Below, piece by piece: positions 1 to 7,893 of a DNA stretch of 34,322 nt. Under the pieces are notes generated by a model, which was not told where the DNA came from, did not search any database, and worked only from the letters and a program-made list of their open reading frames with translations. The position numbers were made by a program, and so were the translations under genes. Source of the DNA: Bradyrhizobium sp. AUGA SZCCT0283 (lineage in GTDB: Bacteria > Pseudomonadota > Alphaproteobacteria > Rhizobiales > Xanthobacteraceae). The stretch is taken from contig NZ_JAFCLU010000050.1 of the NCBI RefSeq assembly GCF_018130385.1, positions 1-34,322 of the forward strand, in the 5' to 3' direction. The number at the start of each line of letters is the position of its first letter. The first letter of the stretch is position 1.

Positions 1-452
1 ACGCGATGCATGCGACCCGTGCGGCGGTTGAAGAAGGCATCGTGCCGGGCGGCGGCGTCGCCCTGCTGCGCGCCTCCGAGCAGCTCAAGCGCATCAAGAC
101 CGCGAACGACGATCAGAAGACCGGTGTCGAGATCGTGCGCAAGGCGCTCTCCGCGCCGGCCCGCCAGATCGCGATCAACGCTGGTGAAGACGGCTCCGTC
201 ATCGTCGGCAAGATCCTCGAGAAGGAGCAGTACAATTACGGCTTCGACTCGCAGACCGGCGAATACGGCAACCTCGTCACCAAGGGCATCATCGACCCGA
301 CCAAGGTCGTTCGTGCGGCGATCCAGAACGCGGCCTCGGTCGCGGCTCTGCTGATCACCACCGAAGCCATGATCGCCGAGCTGCCGAAGAAGAACCAGGG
401 CGCCGCAGGCGGCATGCCCCCGGGCGGCGGCATGGGTGGCATGGACTTCTAA
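1..452 (+). CDS. groL: Chaperonin GroEL (60 kDa), C-terminal part
   Basis: This is the last 150 or so residues of the Hsp60/GroEL ATP-dependent protein-folding chaperonin, which acts in the cytosol as a double heptameric ring with GroES. The frame is open from the window edge, so the start lies upstream. The recognisable stretch is the intermediate/equatorial region DAMHATRAAVEEGIVPGGG, followed by the conserved ITTEAMIAELP block, and the protein ends in the Gly-Met-rich tail (GGMPPGGGMGGMDF) typical of GroEL. Nothing looks broken. A strong Rho-independent hairpin follows 40 bases after the stop, so transcription should end here. Bradyrhizobia carry several groESL copies and the visible part does not show which copy this is. 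Confidence 0.97.
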   Translation, partial: AMHATRAAVEEGIVPGGGVALLRASEQLKRIKTANDDQKTGVEIVRKALSAPARQIAINAGEDGSVIVGKILEKEQYNYGFDSQTGEYGNLVTKGIIDPTKVVRAAIQNAASVAALLITTEAMIAELPKKNQGAAGGMPPGGGMGGMDF

Positions 453-489
453 GGTCCAACCTCTCAAGGCGGTTATTCAAGGAATGCAG

Positions 490-513
490 AACCCCGGCAG
501 CGATGCCGGGGTT
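490..513 (+). terminator. Rho-independent terminator of groEL
   Basis: The stem CCCCGGCA / TGCCGGGG with a GCGA tetraloop (492-511) is followed by a T-rich run (TTTCTGTTT). It lies 40 bases after the groEL stop codon. A near-identical copy recurs at 976-1022. Confidence 0.88.
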
Positions 514-560
514 TCTGTTTGAGCGTTGATTTTTCTCGCAAGCCCGCAATAACATCAGGC

Positions 561-601
561 GTCATTCCGGGGCGGCGCGGAGCGCCGAGCCCGGAATCCA
601 T
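561..601. repeat. Left 41-nt palindromic repeat of the GIY-YIG cassette
   Basis: The element is itself an imperfect palindrome bounded by ATTCCGGGG and CCCGGAAT. Its reverse complement recurs at 915-955 with 40 of 41 bases identical, so the two copies form an inverted pair around the nuclease gene. Short palindromes with CATTCCGG ends are common intergenic repeats in bradyrhizobia (recall, not searched). Confidence 0.85.
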
Positions 602-615
602 TGCTACGCTTGCTC

Positions 616-903
616 ATGTCCTATTATGTCTACCTCCTCGCAAGCGACAAATGCGGAACGCTTTATCTTGGCGTGACGAACGACATCGTTCGCCGCGTGT
701 ACGAGCACAAGAGCAAAGCGGTCGCCGGCTTCACGAAGCGATACGGCGTCGACAGGCTGGTCTGGTTCGAAATTTACGACGACCCCACAACGGCCATTGC
801 CCGCGAGAAGGAACTAAAGAAGTGGCGGCGAGCCTGGAAGATTCGGCTGATTGAAGAGCGCAATCCACAGTGGATCGATCTATATCCGCAAATATCTACC
901 TGA
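616..903 (+). CDS. GIY-YIG nuclease family protein (UPF0213/YhbQ-like)
   Basis: A small, roughly 95-residue, single-domain GIY-YIG nuclease. The GIY-YIG core is written here as YVYLL near residues 4-8 and YLGVTNDIVRRVYEHK near residues 18-33, giving the paired Tyr residues and the catalytic-type Arg. The conserved Glu is in REKELKKWRRAWK, and the protein ends in the usual NPxWxDLY tail. ATG 616 was chosen over the upstream TTG 601 because family members begin close to YYVYLL. No clear ribosome site precedes it. Single-domain GIY-YIG proteins are DNA nucleases, but the substrate of this subgroup is not established. The gene sits exactly between two inverted palindromes and two copies of the groEL terminator, which suggests it arrived as a unit. 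Confidence 0.92.
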   Translation: MSYYVYLLASDKCGTLYLGVTNDIVRRVYEHKSKAVAGFTKRYGVDRLVWFEIYDDPTTAIAREKELKKWRRAWKIRLIEERNPQWIDLYPQIST

Positions 904-914
904 TACTTGGACGG

Positions 915-955
915 ATGGATTCCGGGCTCGGCGCTTCGCGCCGCCCCGGAATGAC
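915..955. repeat. Right 41-nt palindromic repeat of the GIY-YIG cassette
   Basis: This is the inverted copy of 561-601, with one mismatch in 41 bases. It begins 11 bases after the nuclease stop codon and could also act as a transcription-terminating hairpin. Confidence 0.85.
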
Positions 956-975
956 GAGAATGGCCTGCGATCCAC

Positions 976-1022
976 GGAATGCACCCCCACCCCGGCAGCG
1001 ATGCCGGGGTTTTTGTTTGAGC
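976..1022 (+). terminator. Duplicated groEL-type terminator
   Basis: GGAATGCA, a short C-rich insert, then ACCCCGGCAGCGATGCCGGG and a T-rich tail ending TTTGAGC repeat the groEL 3' flank (481-524) in direct orientation. The copy has a cleaner T5 tract than the original. It ends transcription leaving the GIY-YIG gene. Confidence 0.8.
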
Positions 1023-1671
1023 AGACGGGTGCGGAGGACCGCTGCCGCGCAGTGAACGCCGACGCCCGCCGCAACGTCACGCTGAAAAATTCGCAACGTC
1101 ACGCTGAAGAAAACACTTCACGCTCGCTAGGATATCCTTGTTATGCACACCGCTCTAAAAATATACGATGGTGTATGTTGACAATTTCAAAAAATATTTT
1201 CGCGAGAGTCGCAAACCGAACCGACAGTCCGACGTTCCGTAGTCCAGAGTAATGTCGGGGCTGGATCAAGGTTCACCCAAAATCTGATCGAACACGGAGC
1301 GCGAGCTTTCGTGGCGCTGGCGAGCGTCGCGGGGAATGCTTTCGCCTGAGAGGGATAATCGTGCCGTGAGTGAAAGCGAAGTGAAAGTCACGCTGAACGC
1401 GACGGAAACAGGTGAGCCGATCAGGAAACACTTCACCAGGGTTTTTCATCGAGCCGGCCAGGAAAGCCGCGCTCAACGTCCAAGGTTTGTTTGAGGAGGG
1501 ATCCGGCCGGTAGGAAATAAGCCAGTAACGAGCAAGAGCCCCACTGCCCGATGCTCGATCAGACCAGGTGCGCGATGCCCCCCAAATCACCCGCACCGCC
1601 AACAGGCGCATTCCAACCGGCCGGTGCTTTCTGCAAGGGATAACAAGAAAACAATCTCCAGGGAGGGCGAC
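1023..1671. other. Intergenic region without a convincing gene
   Basis: A 17-bp sequence CGCAACGTCACGCTGAA is directly repeated at 1070-1086 and 1092-1108. An AT-rich island lies at about 1155-1210, unlike the surrounding GC-rich DNA. The open frames here have no family signature and no codon-use support. Confidence 0.5.
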
Positions 1672-1884
1672 ATGGGTATGGTCATGGTCAAGTGTCCGCA
1701 AACCGGACACGCGATTCCCACCGGCATCCAGACTGATCGTGAGAGCTTTGGGCGTAGCGCGGTGTTTTTCTCGCGCACCCGTTGCCCGATTTGCCGCGCC
1801 GATCATGCCTGGTTCGCGCGGGAAGCCTGGGTCGACGAGCCAGGCATCCGGATGCGGCACTGCAGCGCGGACTCGCTGGCGTAA
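1672..1884 (+). CDS. Small Cys-rich hypothetical protein, zinc-ribbon-like
   Basis: A 70-residue protein starting MGMVMVKCPQTGHAIPTGI. It has a CPQTG motif near the N-terminus and a CPICRADH motif near residue 41, so two Cys clusters could form a small zinc ribbon. ATG 1672 is preferred because GGGAGGG lies 6-7 bases upstream and the Cys motifs follow directly. Short proteins of this layout are common hypotheticals in bradyrhizobia (recall). No function is known and metal binding is inferred only from the Cys spacing. Confidence 0.75.
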   Translation: MGMVMVKCPQTGHAIPTGIQTDRESFGRSAVFFSRTRCPICRADHAWFAREAWVDEPGIRMRHCSADSLA

Positions 1885-1926
1885 GCGTCCACACAGATCA
1901 GGTTGTCATCGCGATGGGGGGACACC

Positions 1927-2148
1927 ATGGCGCGAGTGCAAATCCCAACTGAAACATCCACCTGGCTGCTGCAGGCCAAGGAATTTCTTTACGAAGCACG
2001 ACGGCTGAAGCCGGGTCCTGAGCGCAATGATCTGCGCCAGACGGCGAAGGTGCTGCGAGAGATTGCGAGACTCGAGGCGGCATCCGAGCAAGCACCCGGC
2101 CGAGATTGGCGGCAGAGAACCGGATCGGGCGGAGAATCCACTGTTTGA
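1927..2148 (+). CDS. Small hypothetical protein
   Basis: A 73-residue protein starting MARVQIPTETSTWLLQAKEF. It contains a mostly helical, charged segment (KEFLYEARRLKPGPERNDLR, then a second helix) and a disordered, Gly/Arg-rich tail. ATG 1927 follows a GGGGGA ribosome site by about four bases. It lies 42 bases after the Cys-rich gene on the same strand and may be co-transcribed. No domain is recognised. The helical core looks like a lineage-conserved small protein rather than a chance frame. Confidence 0.7.
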   Translation: MARVQIPTETSTWLLQAKEFLYEARRLKPGPERNDLRQTAKVLREIARLEAASEQAPGRDWRQRTGSGGESTV

Positions 2149-2218
2149 TGCGGCTTTCCGGGAATACCGCAGCGGCAGGTCGCGATGCGGAAGGTCGAGC
2201 GGTTGCGCGGAAACGCGC

Positions 2219-2998
2219 TTACATGGCACCGCCCGATTTACTTCCTGGAATGCGCCGGTCTTCGGGCAGAGCCGCCGCGCGAGATCGGGCCAAATTCGTC
2301 GCGAACATCTCCTCGACTTCGAGATGCATGACGTTGTGGCATTCGCACGCTGCCGCCGCGAGCCGCGCCGGGTCGATCTCGATCAGGCCTCGTCGATCGG
2401 ACCTGATCGCTCCACGCGCGCGCAGATTGCGCATCAGGAGCGTCACGGTCGTACGTCGCACACCGAGTATTTGCGAGAGCGCCTGCTGGGTGAGCGGGAG
2501 CACATCATGGTCGACGCGGTCGCGAAGCTGAAGCAACCAGCGAGCCATGCGCGCTTCGACCGGGTGAAGCGCGTTGCAGGCCGAACCGAGCTGAAGCTGC
2601 TTCAGCATCGCCCTGACGTGAATCTGGACCGCGTGCCGTATCGCAGGGCTCCGGTTGAAAGCGGCGTGAAATCGCGGTGCGGGTATCCGGGCGGCGGTGC
2701 CGGCCGCACGAACGACCGCGGTATTATCTGCAGACGACGGCCCGAGCACCGAAAGAATACCTACCGCCCCTTCGCGCCCGACTGCGGCGATGGCAACTGT
2801 ATGCCCGTCCGCCATCTCGATCATCAGCGAGATGGCGCCGCTATAAGGGAAGAAGACGTACTCGATCGCGTCACCCGCCCGCGAAATGACCGCGTCCTGA
2901 TCGAGCGCGACCATCTCAAGCTCGGGCCTCAGCAGGTCAAGGTCCAATGCCGGCAATGCAGCAAGAAGGCGATTACCTATTACCGCAGGACGCGTCAC
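2219..2998 (-). CDS. Crp/Fnr family transcriptional regulator
   Basis: A 259-residue DNA-binding regulator. Residues about 15-120 form a cyclic-nucleotide-binding-type beta-roll (SRAGDAIEYVFFPYSGAISL, then AAVGREGAVGILSVLG). A dimerisation helix follows, and a C-terminal winged helix includes the recognition segment LTQQALSQILGVRRTTVTLL. The Fnr iron-sulfur Cys pattern is absent, so it is not an oxygen sensor of that kind. The variant VFFPYSGAISLM with VGREG is typical of a large rhizobial Crp-like subgroup often linked to stress responses; the ligand is unknown. It is transcribed alone, and the roughly 385-base gap upstream should hold its promoter. Confidence 0.92.
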   Translation of the reverse strand: MTRPAVIGNRLLAALPALDLDLLRPELEMVALDQDAVISRAGDAIEYVFFPYSGAISLMIEMADGHTVAIAAVGREGAVGILSVLGPSSADNTAVVRAAGTAARIPAPRFHAAFNRSPAIRHAVQIHVRAMLKQLQLGSACNALHPVEARMARWLLQLRDRVDHDVLPLTQQALSQILGVRRTTVTLLMRNLRARGAIRSDRRGLIEIDPARLAAAACECHNVMHLEVEEMFATNLARSRAAALPEDRRIPGSKSGGAM

Positions 2999-3384
2999 TG
3001 CGTGGAACCCGCGGTGAGGCGTCTGCGACCATCGCCATTTGGAGCGTCCCGGAACGGCGGCCTGAACATGAATTTAAATCTGCTTTCTCTACGCACACTC
3101 ACTCAAACAAGCTCTCAATTAACAACAAACTCGAAACGCTCGGGCGCGAGGCAGACTGCTCGCGGGGCCTCAAGGAGTTAGATGCAAATGGGCCTCCGGA
3201 CGCAACCATAAAATACGCATGGGTAACACCGTAAGCTTACGGGACCGTGCGGTTCCAATTCCGACGTACGGCAAGCCGACTAGCGCTTGAAGCGGCAGCT
3301 TTTGCTTCTCAATGAGCCGCGCAACCACGAGATCCCCGTCGAGCGTCGCGGCGCCAGCGTTGTAACGCAGCCACTAGTGTCGCG
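2999..3384. other. Intergenic region upstream of the Crp/Fnr gene
   Basis: The stretch has an AT-richer patch around 3065-3130 that probably holds the minus-strand promoter of the regulator gene. No gene, repeat or clear promoter box could be fixed. Confidence 0.4.
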
Positions 3385-3597
3385 CTATTGCACCACAGTG
3401 CCGATCCGTCCGTAACGAATGGCAGGCGGCGCGCCGTTGCCGCCGGCGTCGAGGGAGAAGAAGATCATGCCGACGCGACCAATGACATTCTCAACCGGAA
3501 TGTATCCCACGGCCATCCATCGCCAACCGTCTGTCTTGATGGTGGGCACGCTATCGCTTTGCCTACCCTGCGGCCTACTGAAATGCGACTTCGGCAA
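3385..3597 (-). pseudogene. Remnant of a signal peptidase I (S26) C-terminus
   Basis: The last 50 or so residues read WMAVGYIPVENVIGRVGMIF and then FSLDAGGN, ending RYGRIGTVVQ. This matches the conserved C-terminal strand of type I signal peptidases (VGYVPxENLIGRAxxIFFS). The catalytic Ser and Lys regions and the MGDNRDNSxDSR motif are missing. The frame starts inside the 3' end of the AMP nucleosidase gene, so there is no room for an intact peptidase. It is best read as a decayed fragment left by rearrangement. The match is from motif recall. Confidence 0.5.
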
Positions 3598-5059
3598 AGC
3601 TTCTGAGCTTGCGCGAATGCAGGCGCTCGGATTCCTGGTGCTTGAGCCGTTCGAGCGCCTTCAGGCTGATCTCGAGATGTTGACCGACGCGTCGGCGGTA
3701 GAATTCGCTGGCCATGCCGGCGAGCTTGATTTCGCCGTGCAGCGGCTTGTCGGAGACGCACAGCAAAGTGCCGTAGGGGACGCGGAAGCGATAGCCGTTG
3801 GCGGCAATCGCCGCGGACTCCATGTCGAGTGCGATAGCGCGGGATTGCGACAGCCGTCGAATGACCGACGGGCCGCTGATTTCCCAATTGCGATTGTCGA
3901 CGCTTGCGACCGTTCCGGTACGCATCAACCGCTTGAGCTCAAAGCCGGTCAGCCCGGTAACCTCGCCGACCGCTTCCTCGAGCGCGACCTGCATCTCGGC
4001 AAGCGCCGGGATCGGAACCCAGAGCGGCAGCTCGTGGTCGAGCACGTGATCCTCGCGGACGTAACCATGCGCGAGCACGTAGTCGCCGAGCCGCTGCGTA
4101 TTCCTGAGGCCCGCGCAATGCCCCACCATCAGCCAGGCGTGCGGCCGCAACACCGCGACGTGGTCGGTGACGTTGCGCGCATTGGACGGACCGGTGCCGA
4201 TGTTGATCAGGGTAATGCCTCGATAACCGGGCTCGACGAGATGAAAGGCAGGCATCTGTGGCGCCCGCTCGGAGGTAGTCCCGGTCGTACCGCCGCCAAG
4301 CCGCGCATTGCGCGTGATCGCATTCCCGGGCGCAACAAAGGCATCGGGACCGATCTCGCCCGATGCGAGACGCTGCTGGCACAGTTGCACGAAGGCATCG
4401 ACATAGAACTGGTAGTTCGTGAAGATCACGAAATTCTGGAAATGCTCGGGATCGGTGCCGGTGTAGTGATAGAGTCGGCGCAGCGAGTAATCGACCCGCG
4501 CTGCACGGAACAGGGACAGGGGTTCGGGTGCTCCGGGGGGCAGCTCAAACGTGCCGTCGGCGATCGCATCGTCCATGGCGGCAAGATCGGGCGTATCGAA
4601 CACGTCGCGCAGCGTTCGCGTAAAGGCCGAGCTGTCGGCAATCGTCAGCGCTGCCTCGATGTTGATGTCCCGCCGATAGGCGAAATGAATTGGAATAGGC
4701 TCGTTCGACTCGCCGATTTCAACCGGCACGCCGTGGTTCTTGACCAACAGCTCGATTTGTTCGGTGAGATAGGTGCGGAAAATATCCGGGCGCGTCACGC
4801 TGGTCTCATGCACGCCTGGCCCCGCGACAAAGCCGTAAGCGAGACGCGAATCGAGCCGCGCATGCGTAGAGGTCGTCATCCGCACAAACGGATAACAGGC
4901 TCGCACGCGCGTCGTGAACGCCCCGCCATTGACAGAGGCTTCAAAGCGATCGCGAAGGAACCGGGTGTTGCGCTCGTAGATCTCTTCGAGACGGGCAACG
5001 GCCGCACCGGCATCGACGAATGCTTCGGTCGCGAAAGGCGGTGGAGTTTCGACGAGCAT
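3575..5059 (-). CDS. amn: AMP nucleosidase
   Basis: A 494-residue cytosolic enzyme that hydrolyses AMP to adenine and ribose 5-phosphate in purine salvage and adenylate balance. The N-terminal half (about 1-200) is the AMP nucleosidase-specific domain. The C-terminal half is a nucleoside phosphorylase-type fold with the NIGTGPSNARNVTDHVAVLR stretch near residues 285-305. It also has the purine/ribose-binding block ALDMESAAIAANGYRFRVPY near residues 410-430, followed by LLCVSDKPLHGE. Length is normal for the family. The start is the only ATG at the expected place; its ribosome site is weak. It is monocistronic with respect to intact neighbours. Confidence 0.95.
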   Translation of the reverse strand: MLVETPPPFATEAFVDAGAAVARLEEIYERNTRFLRDRFEASVNGGAFTTRVRACYPFVRMTTSTHARLDSRLAYGFVAGPGVHETSVTRPDIFRTYLTEQIELLVKNHGVPVEIGESNEPIPIHFAYRRDINIEAALTIADSSAFTRTLRDVFDTPDLAAMDDAIADGTFELPPGAPEPLSLFRAARVDYSLRRLYHYTGTDPEHFQNFVIFTNYQFYVDAFVQLCQQRLASGEIGPDAFVAPGNAITRNARLGGGTTGTTSERAPQMPAFHLVEPGYRGITLINIGTGPSNARNVTDHVAVLRPHAWLMVGHCAGLRNTQRLGDYVLAHGYVREDHVLDHELPLWVPIPALAEMQVALEEAVGEVTGLTGFELKRLMRTGTVASVDNRNWEISGPSVIRRLSQSRAIALDMESAAIAANGYRFRVPYGTLLCVSDKPLHGEIKLAGMASEFYRRRVGQHLEISLKALERLKHQESERLHSRKLRSFAEVAFQ

Positions 5060-5296
5060 TGCGGATCACATGTCGCTTCGCGCCAGACGGTTGTCGAGCG
5101 GAGACTCACGCTCGATCAGCAAATATAACCACAATCGAGTCTCGTTCCAGACACGTCTGGGGTCGTACTCGGAAATACCCCGTCGTCCCGGGGCTTGCCC
5201 CCGCGTTCGCAGGGACGACGAATTTCTGCGAGGCGCCTGGTTTGCGCCATGACAGGTTTGCGCCACCGGGCGCACGAGAGCAGCGACCCGATCCCG
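5060..5296. other. Intergenic stretch carrying a decayed palindromic repeat
   Basis: At 5181-5220 the ends CGTCGTCCC and GGGACGACG are inverted repeats around a GC-rich centre (GGGCTTGCCCC, then CGCGTTCGCAG). This resembles the short palindromic intergenic repeats of bradyrhizobia. No gene is supported between the two minus-strand genes. Confidence 0.55.
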
Positions 5297-6466
5297 CTAC
5301 TGGATCTTCGCCAGCACCGCGAGGCGGCGGATGCCCTTGTTCTTGTAGGCGTCGAGGAACGCGTAATAGTCCTTGAACGAGACGCAGCCGTTGGACTGGC
5401 CGCTCGGCCCGAGCATGTAGGTGTGCGCGAGCAGCCCGTCGCGGCCGTGGATTTTTTCCTCGCCGCCGAGCGGCGTCAGCCGCAGCGCCGGCACGCCGTG
5501 AAACAGCGCCTCGCGCGGCTTCAGTTCGTAGATGTGCGGCGGCGTCACGCCCTGCATCCGCACATGCGAATAACGCACGTCGTCCATCTTGGAGCCGAGC
5601 CCCGAATGCGCCTCGAGCCTGGTGCCGTCGGGCAGATACACCGTCTTGGCGGCGATATCGTACACCGCGGTCTGGCGGTCATAGGGCGGCGATCCGCCCA
5701 TCATCGGGTTCTGGCTCCGCGTATCGATGATGCTGCCGGTGACGCTGGCGTCGGCGGATGCATAAGCCAGGAACCCACCAGCCGGCTGCTTGCCCCACAG
5801 CTTTTCGACCATGGTCTGCTTCTCGTTGGAGGCAATTGACATCACGGCGGCCTTGGCGCGCTGCGCCATGTCGCGAATGGAAGTACCGGATGGCTTCGCG
5901 GCCTTGTCCTCCGCAGTCTTGGCGTCGGCCTCCTTCGGCGCCGTGGCCGGAACGTTCAAGGCGAGCTTGGTGGCCGGTGCGGAAACTTTTGGCTTCGGCG
6001 TCTCAACAGGCTTCGACGCCTGAACGGCCTTCGGCGCTTCGGCCGGCGGCGAAGCTTCCGCCAGCTTGGTCGCTTCGACGGGTTGGGACCCGACAGATCT
6101 GGACGGCTCGCCTTGCGCCGCCGCTGCGGCGAACCGTTCGGTAAACATCAGCGAAGACGCGACGTTCTCTGGCGCGGGCATCACCAGCGGCCGTTGCTCC
6201 AGCGATGCGAATATTTCGTTGAAAGCCGGCTGCACCGGACGGGCAGCGACGGTGGCCGGGTTCTTGACGACGGGCGCCTCGAAGGCGGCGCTGCTCACTG
6301 TTGGATAAACGCTGGCGCCGAGCACGTTGGTGTAAACGGTCCAGGCGCAGCCCAGCACGAGGCCTGCGACCGCGACACCGCCGAGGAAATGTTGGGGAAT
6401 GCCCTTACGGGAAGGTTTCCTGCGGTTGTGCACCGCAGGGCCGAACGCACGCATACGCTTACTCAT
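5297..6466 (-). CDS. Membrane-anchored DUF2778 (L,D-transpeptidase-like) protein
   Basis: A 389-residue protein with a basic N-terminus and one membrane segment at about 29-50 (LGGVAVAGLVLGCAWTVYT). A long Ala/Pro/Lys-rich linker (about 130-205) follows, then a C-terminal DUF2778 domain (about 260-385) placed in the periplasm. DUF2778 is the fold of the Tlde1 peptidoglycan-targeting effector, which has L,D-transpeptidase-type activity. The visible catalytic pair is His near 348 (AHTYMLGPSG) and Cys near 361 (QSNGCVSFKDY). The linker is long enough to reach into the wall. The likely role is peptidoglycan tailoring. No immunity gene or type VI secretion gene lies nearby, so an effector role is not supported. 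Confidence 0.85.
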   Translation of the reverse strand: MSKRMRAFGPAVHNRRKPSRKGIPQHFLGGVAVAGLVLGCAWTVYTNVLGASVYPTVSSAAFEAPVVKNPATVAARPVQPAFNEIFASLEQRPLVMPAPENVASSLMFTERFAAAAAQGEPSRSVGSQPVEATKLAEASPPAEAPKAVQASKPVETPKPKVSAPATKLALNVPATAPKEADAKTAEDKAAKPSGTSIRDMAQRAKAAVMSIASNEKQTMVEKLWGKQPAGGFLAYASADASVTGSIIDTRSQNPMMGGSPPYDRQTAVYDIAAKTVYLPDGTRLEAHSGLGSKMDDVRYSHVRMQGVTPPHIYELKPREALFHGVPALRLTPLGGEEKIHGRDGLLAHTYMLGPSGQSNGCVSFKDYYAFLDAYKNKGIRRLAVLAKIQ

Positions 6467-6681
6467 TCACACAACGCCCAGAACAACAATTCCACCAAGT
6501 CCCCCATTTGATGCTGCGTCCGGATAGGTCCCCGGCAGCATCTCGCAGAGGCGCAGAGCGTCATTAAGGCGACTTCTAGTTAAATCCGGATTAAACGCGG
6601 GCGGATGTAAGGCATGGCCCAAATGCATGGAACTATTGGGGAAATTGTATCCGTAACGATGCGGGAATTCCGCCGCAATCA

Positions 6682-6715
6682 GGGACATCCGGTGTTTCTG
6701 CCCACCGGATGTCCC
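6682..6715. repeat. Perfect 13-bp inverted repeat hairpin
   Basis: GGGACATCCGGTG pairs with CACCGGATGTCCC around an 8-base loop. No T tract follows on either strand, so it is not a standard terminator. Confidence 0.75.
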
Positions 6716-6738
6716 ATATCGGGCCAAGTTGAGGCATT

Positions 6739-6866
6739 AGAGCGTTTTCCAGCGAAGCATGCCCTCGGACTTGATCCGGGGATGGATACCGTCGCGTCAA
6801 GAAAACGCGTCAAATCAAAAATCTACAGCCCTGTTCCGATTCCATCGGAACGGAATTGCTCTCTAG
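6739..6866 (+). repeat. Dispersed intergenic repeat, copy 1
   Basis: The copy starts AGAGCGTTTTCCAGCGAAGC and ends in a hairpin GTTCCGAT / ATCGGAAC (6833-6851). An inverted copy lies at 11905-12018 and a fragment at 13299-13325. Similar sequences are frequent between genes in bradyrhizobia (recall). Confidence 0.8.
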
Positions 6867-6975
6867 TCCTTGAACGGGTCGAACTCGTTCTCGCCGGCCA
6901 TAACGGCCGCGGACGCAGCGTATGCTGCACCTTGATCGAGCGAGCGTGCTCGGCCAGCACCTCCCGAGCGCGGCG

Positions 6976-7671
6976 CTAATACTTCAACCGCGGGTACCAG
7001 TCCTTGCCGCGGCCTTCCGGCGTCGTGTCCAGAATGGTCCACAGCGGATCGATGTCGGGCGCGCCGCGCGGGTCCTGTTCGGGATCGGCGGTCGATGGTC
7101 CCATTTCGCCGGACCAGAAATGGCGAATGCTGCCGTCGCGGCGCGTGAACACGTTGTAGCCGGGCGCATCGGCATCGGCTGCGCTGACGTAGTCGCGCGT
7201 AAAATCGCCCGACCCGTCCGAGTAGATCCGGTGCTGTGTCCAGCCGCGCGCCCTCTTCGCCTCGATCAGCCGCGCGATCGGCGAGCGCGCCACGAACACG
7301 AACGCGATGCGCTGCTCGACGTCGGGCAGCTTGCCTTCCCAGGTGCTCATGAAGGAGGTGCACATCGGGCACGGCTGCTCGCGTGCAGGACCGAACATGT
7401 AGCTGTAGATCACGAGCGTCTGCTTGTTGCCGAACAGGTCCGACAAGGTCGCCTTGCCGCCCTCGCCCTCGAACGCATAGTTCTCCGTCACCGCCCCTCC
7501 CGGCGGCAGCGCGCGGCGCAATGCGGCGACGCGTTCGATGTGGCGGCGCAGCTCGATCTCCTCCGCCAGCAATTGCACGCGGGCGCGGCGATACTCGGCG
7601 CTCTCGTTGGGAAAGCGCACGCTGTTGCCGCGTGCGAGTTCGGCGGCGGGTTTCAGGGTGGAACCGGACAT
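6976..7671 (-). CDS. DUF899 family thioredoxin-like protein
   Basis: A 231-residue cytosolic protein of the DUF899 family, whose fold is thioredoxin-like. It has a helical N-terminus, a CPMC motif at Cys101/Cys104 in the position of the thioredoxin active site (FGPAREQPCPMCTSFM), and a C-terminal block GYNVFTRRDGSIRHFWSGEM with the family's aromatic tail (DWYPRLKY). The substrate is unknown; a redox or dithiol role is inferred from the CxxC. It starts at ATG 7671. It is transcribed alone and its promoter lies in the 274-base gap shared with the divergent FecR/cyclase pair. Confidence 0.9.
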   Translation of the reverse strand: MSGSTLKPAAELARGNSVRFPNESAEYRRARVQLLAEEIELRRHIERVAALRRALPPGGAVTENYAFEGEGGKATLSDLFGNKQTLVIYSYMFGPAREQPCPMCTSFMSTWEGKLPDVEQRIAFVFVARSPIARLIEAKRARGWTQHRIYSDGSGDFTRDYVSAADADAPGYNVFTRRDGSIRHFWSGEMGPSTADPEQDPRGAPDIDPLWTILDTTPEGRGKDWYPRLKY

Positions 7672-7864
7672 GAGAGGACCTCGGCGTTGGTTGCTCGGTT
7701 ACAAGACGCGCCGCGCCTCACGGATCCGACACCCGCGGGAAAAAAACTCGGCCCACAACCGCCCCATTCCGCCCGTTTTCGAGCCGGTTTGCGCGGATTT
7801 TCTGCATGGGAGCTATCGCCGAACCTTAACCGCCGGAGGCAGACATACTATCGCCTGCCGAGGG

Positions 7865-7893
7865 CTTTGTACTGGAGGCCGGTCCCATGATAC
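7865..7893 (+). promoter_or_regulatory. Candidate promoter of the FecR-cyclase pair
   Basis: CTTTGT (7865-7870), a 17-base spacer, then TGATAC (7888-7893) make a plausible sigma-70 type promoter about 50 bases before the FecR start. The -10 lies inside the palindrome 7887-7906. The boxes are weak matches. Confidence 0.4.

Larger units (their letters stand above)
6467..6975. other. Intergenic region with hairpin and dispersed repeat
   Basis: This 509-base gap has no supported gene. It contains a perfect 13-bp inverted repeat with an 8-base loop (6682-6694 / 6703-6715) and one copy of a dispersed repeat (6739-6866). The promoter of the DUF2778 gene should lie at its left edge. Confidence 0.6.

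Noticed and set aside
1273..1860. Minus-strand open frame of 195 codons
   Set aside because: No recognisable domain or ribosome site, and it covers the Cys-rich plus-strand gene that has better support.
3419..5128. Long plus-strand open frame of 569 codons opposite amn
   Set aside because: It is the mirror of a clear AMP nucleosidase gene. Its composition is Arg/His/Gly-rich with no domain, as expected for antisense frames in GC-rich DNA.
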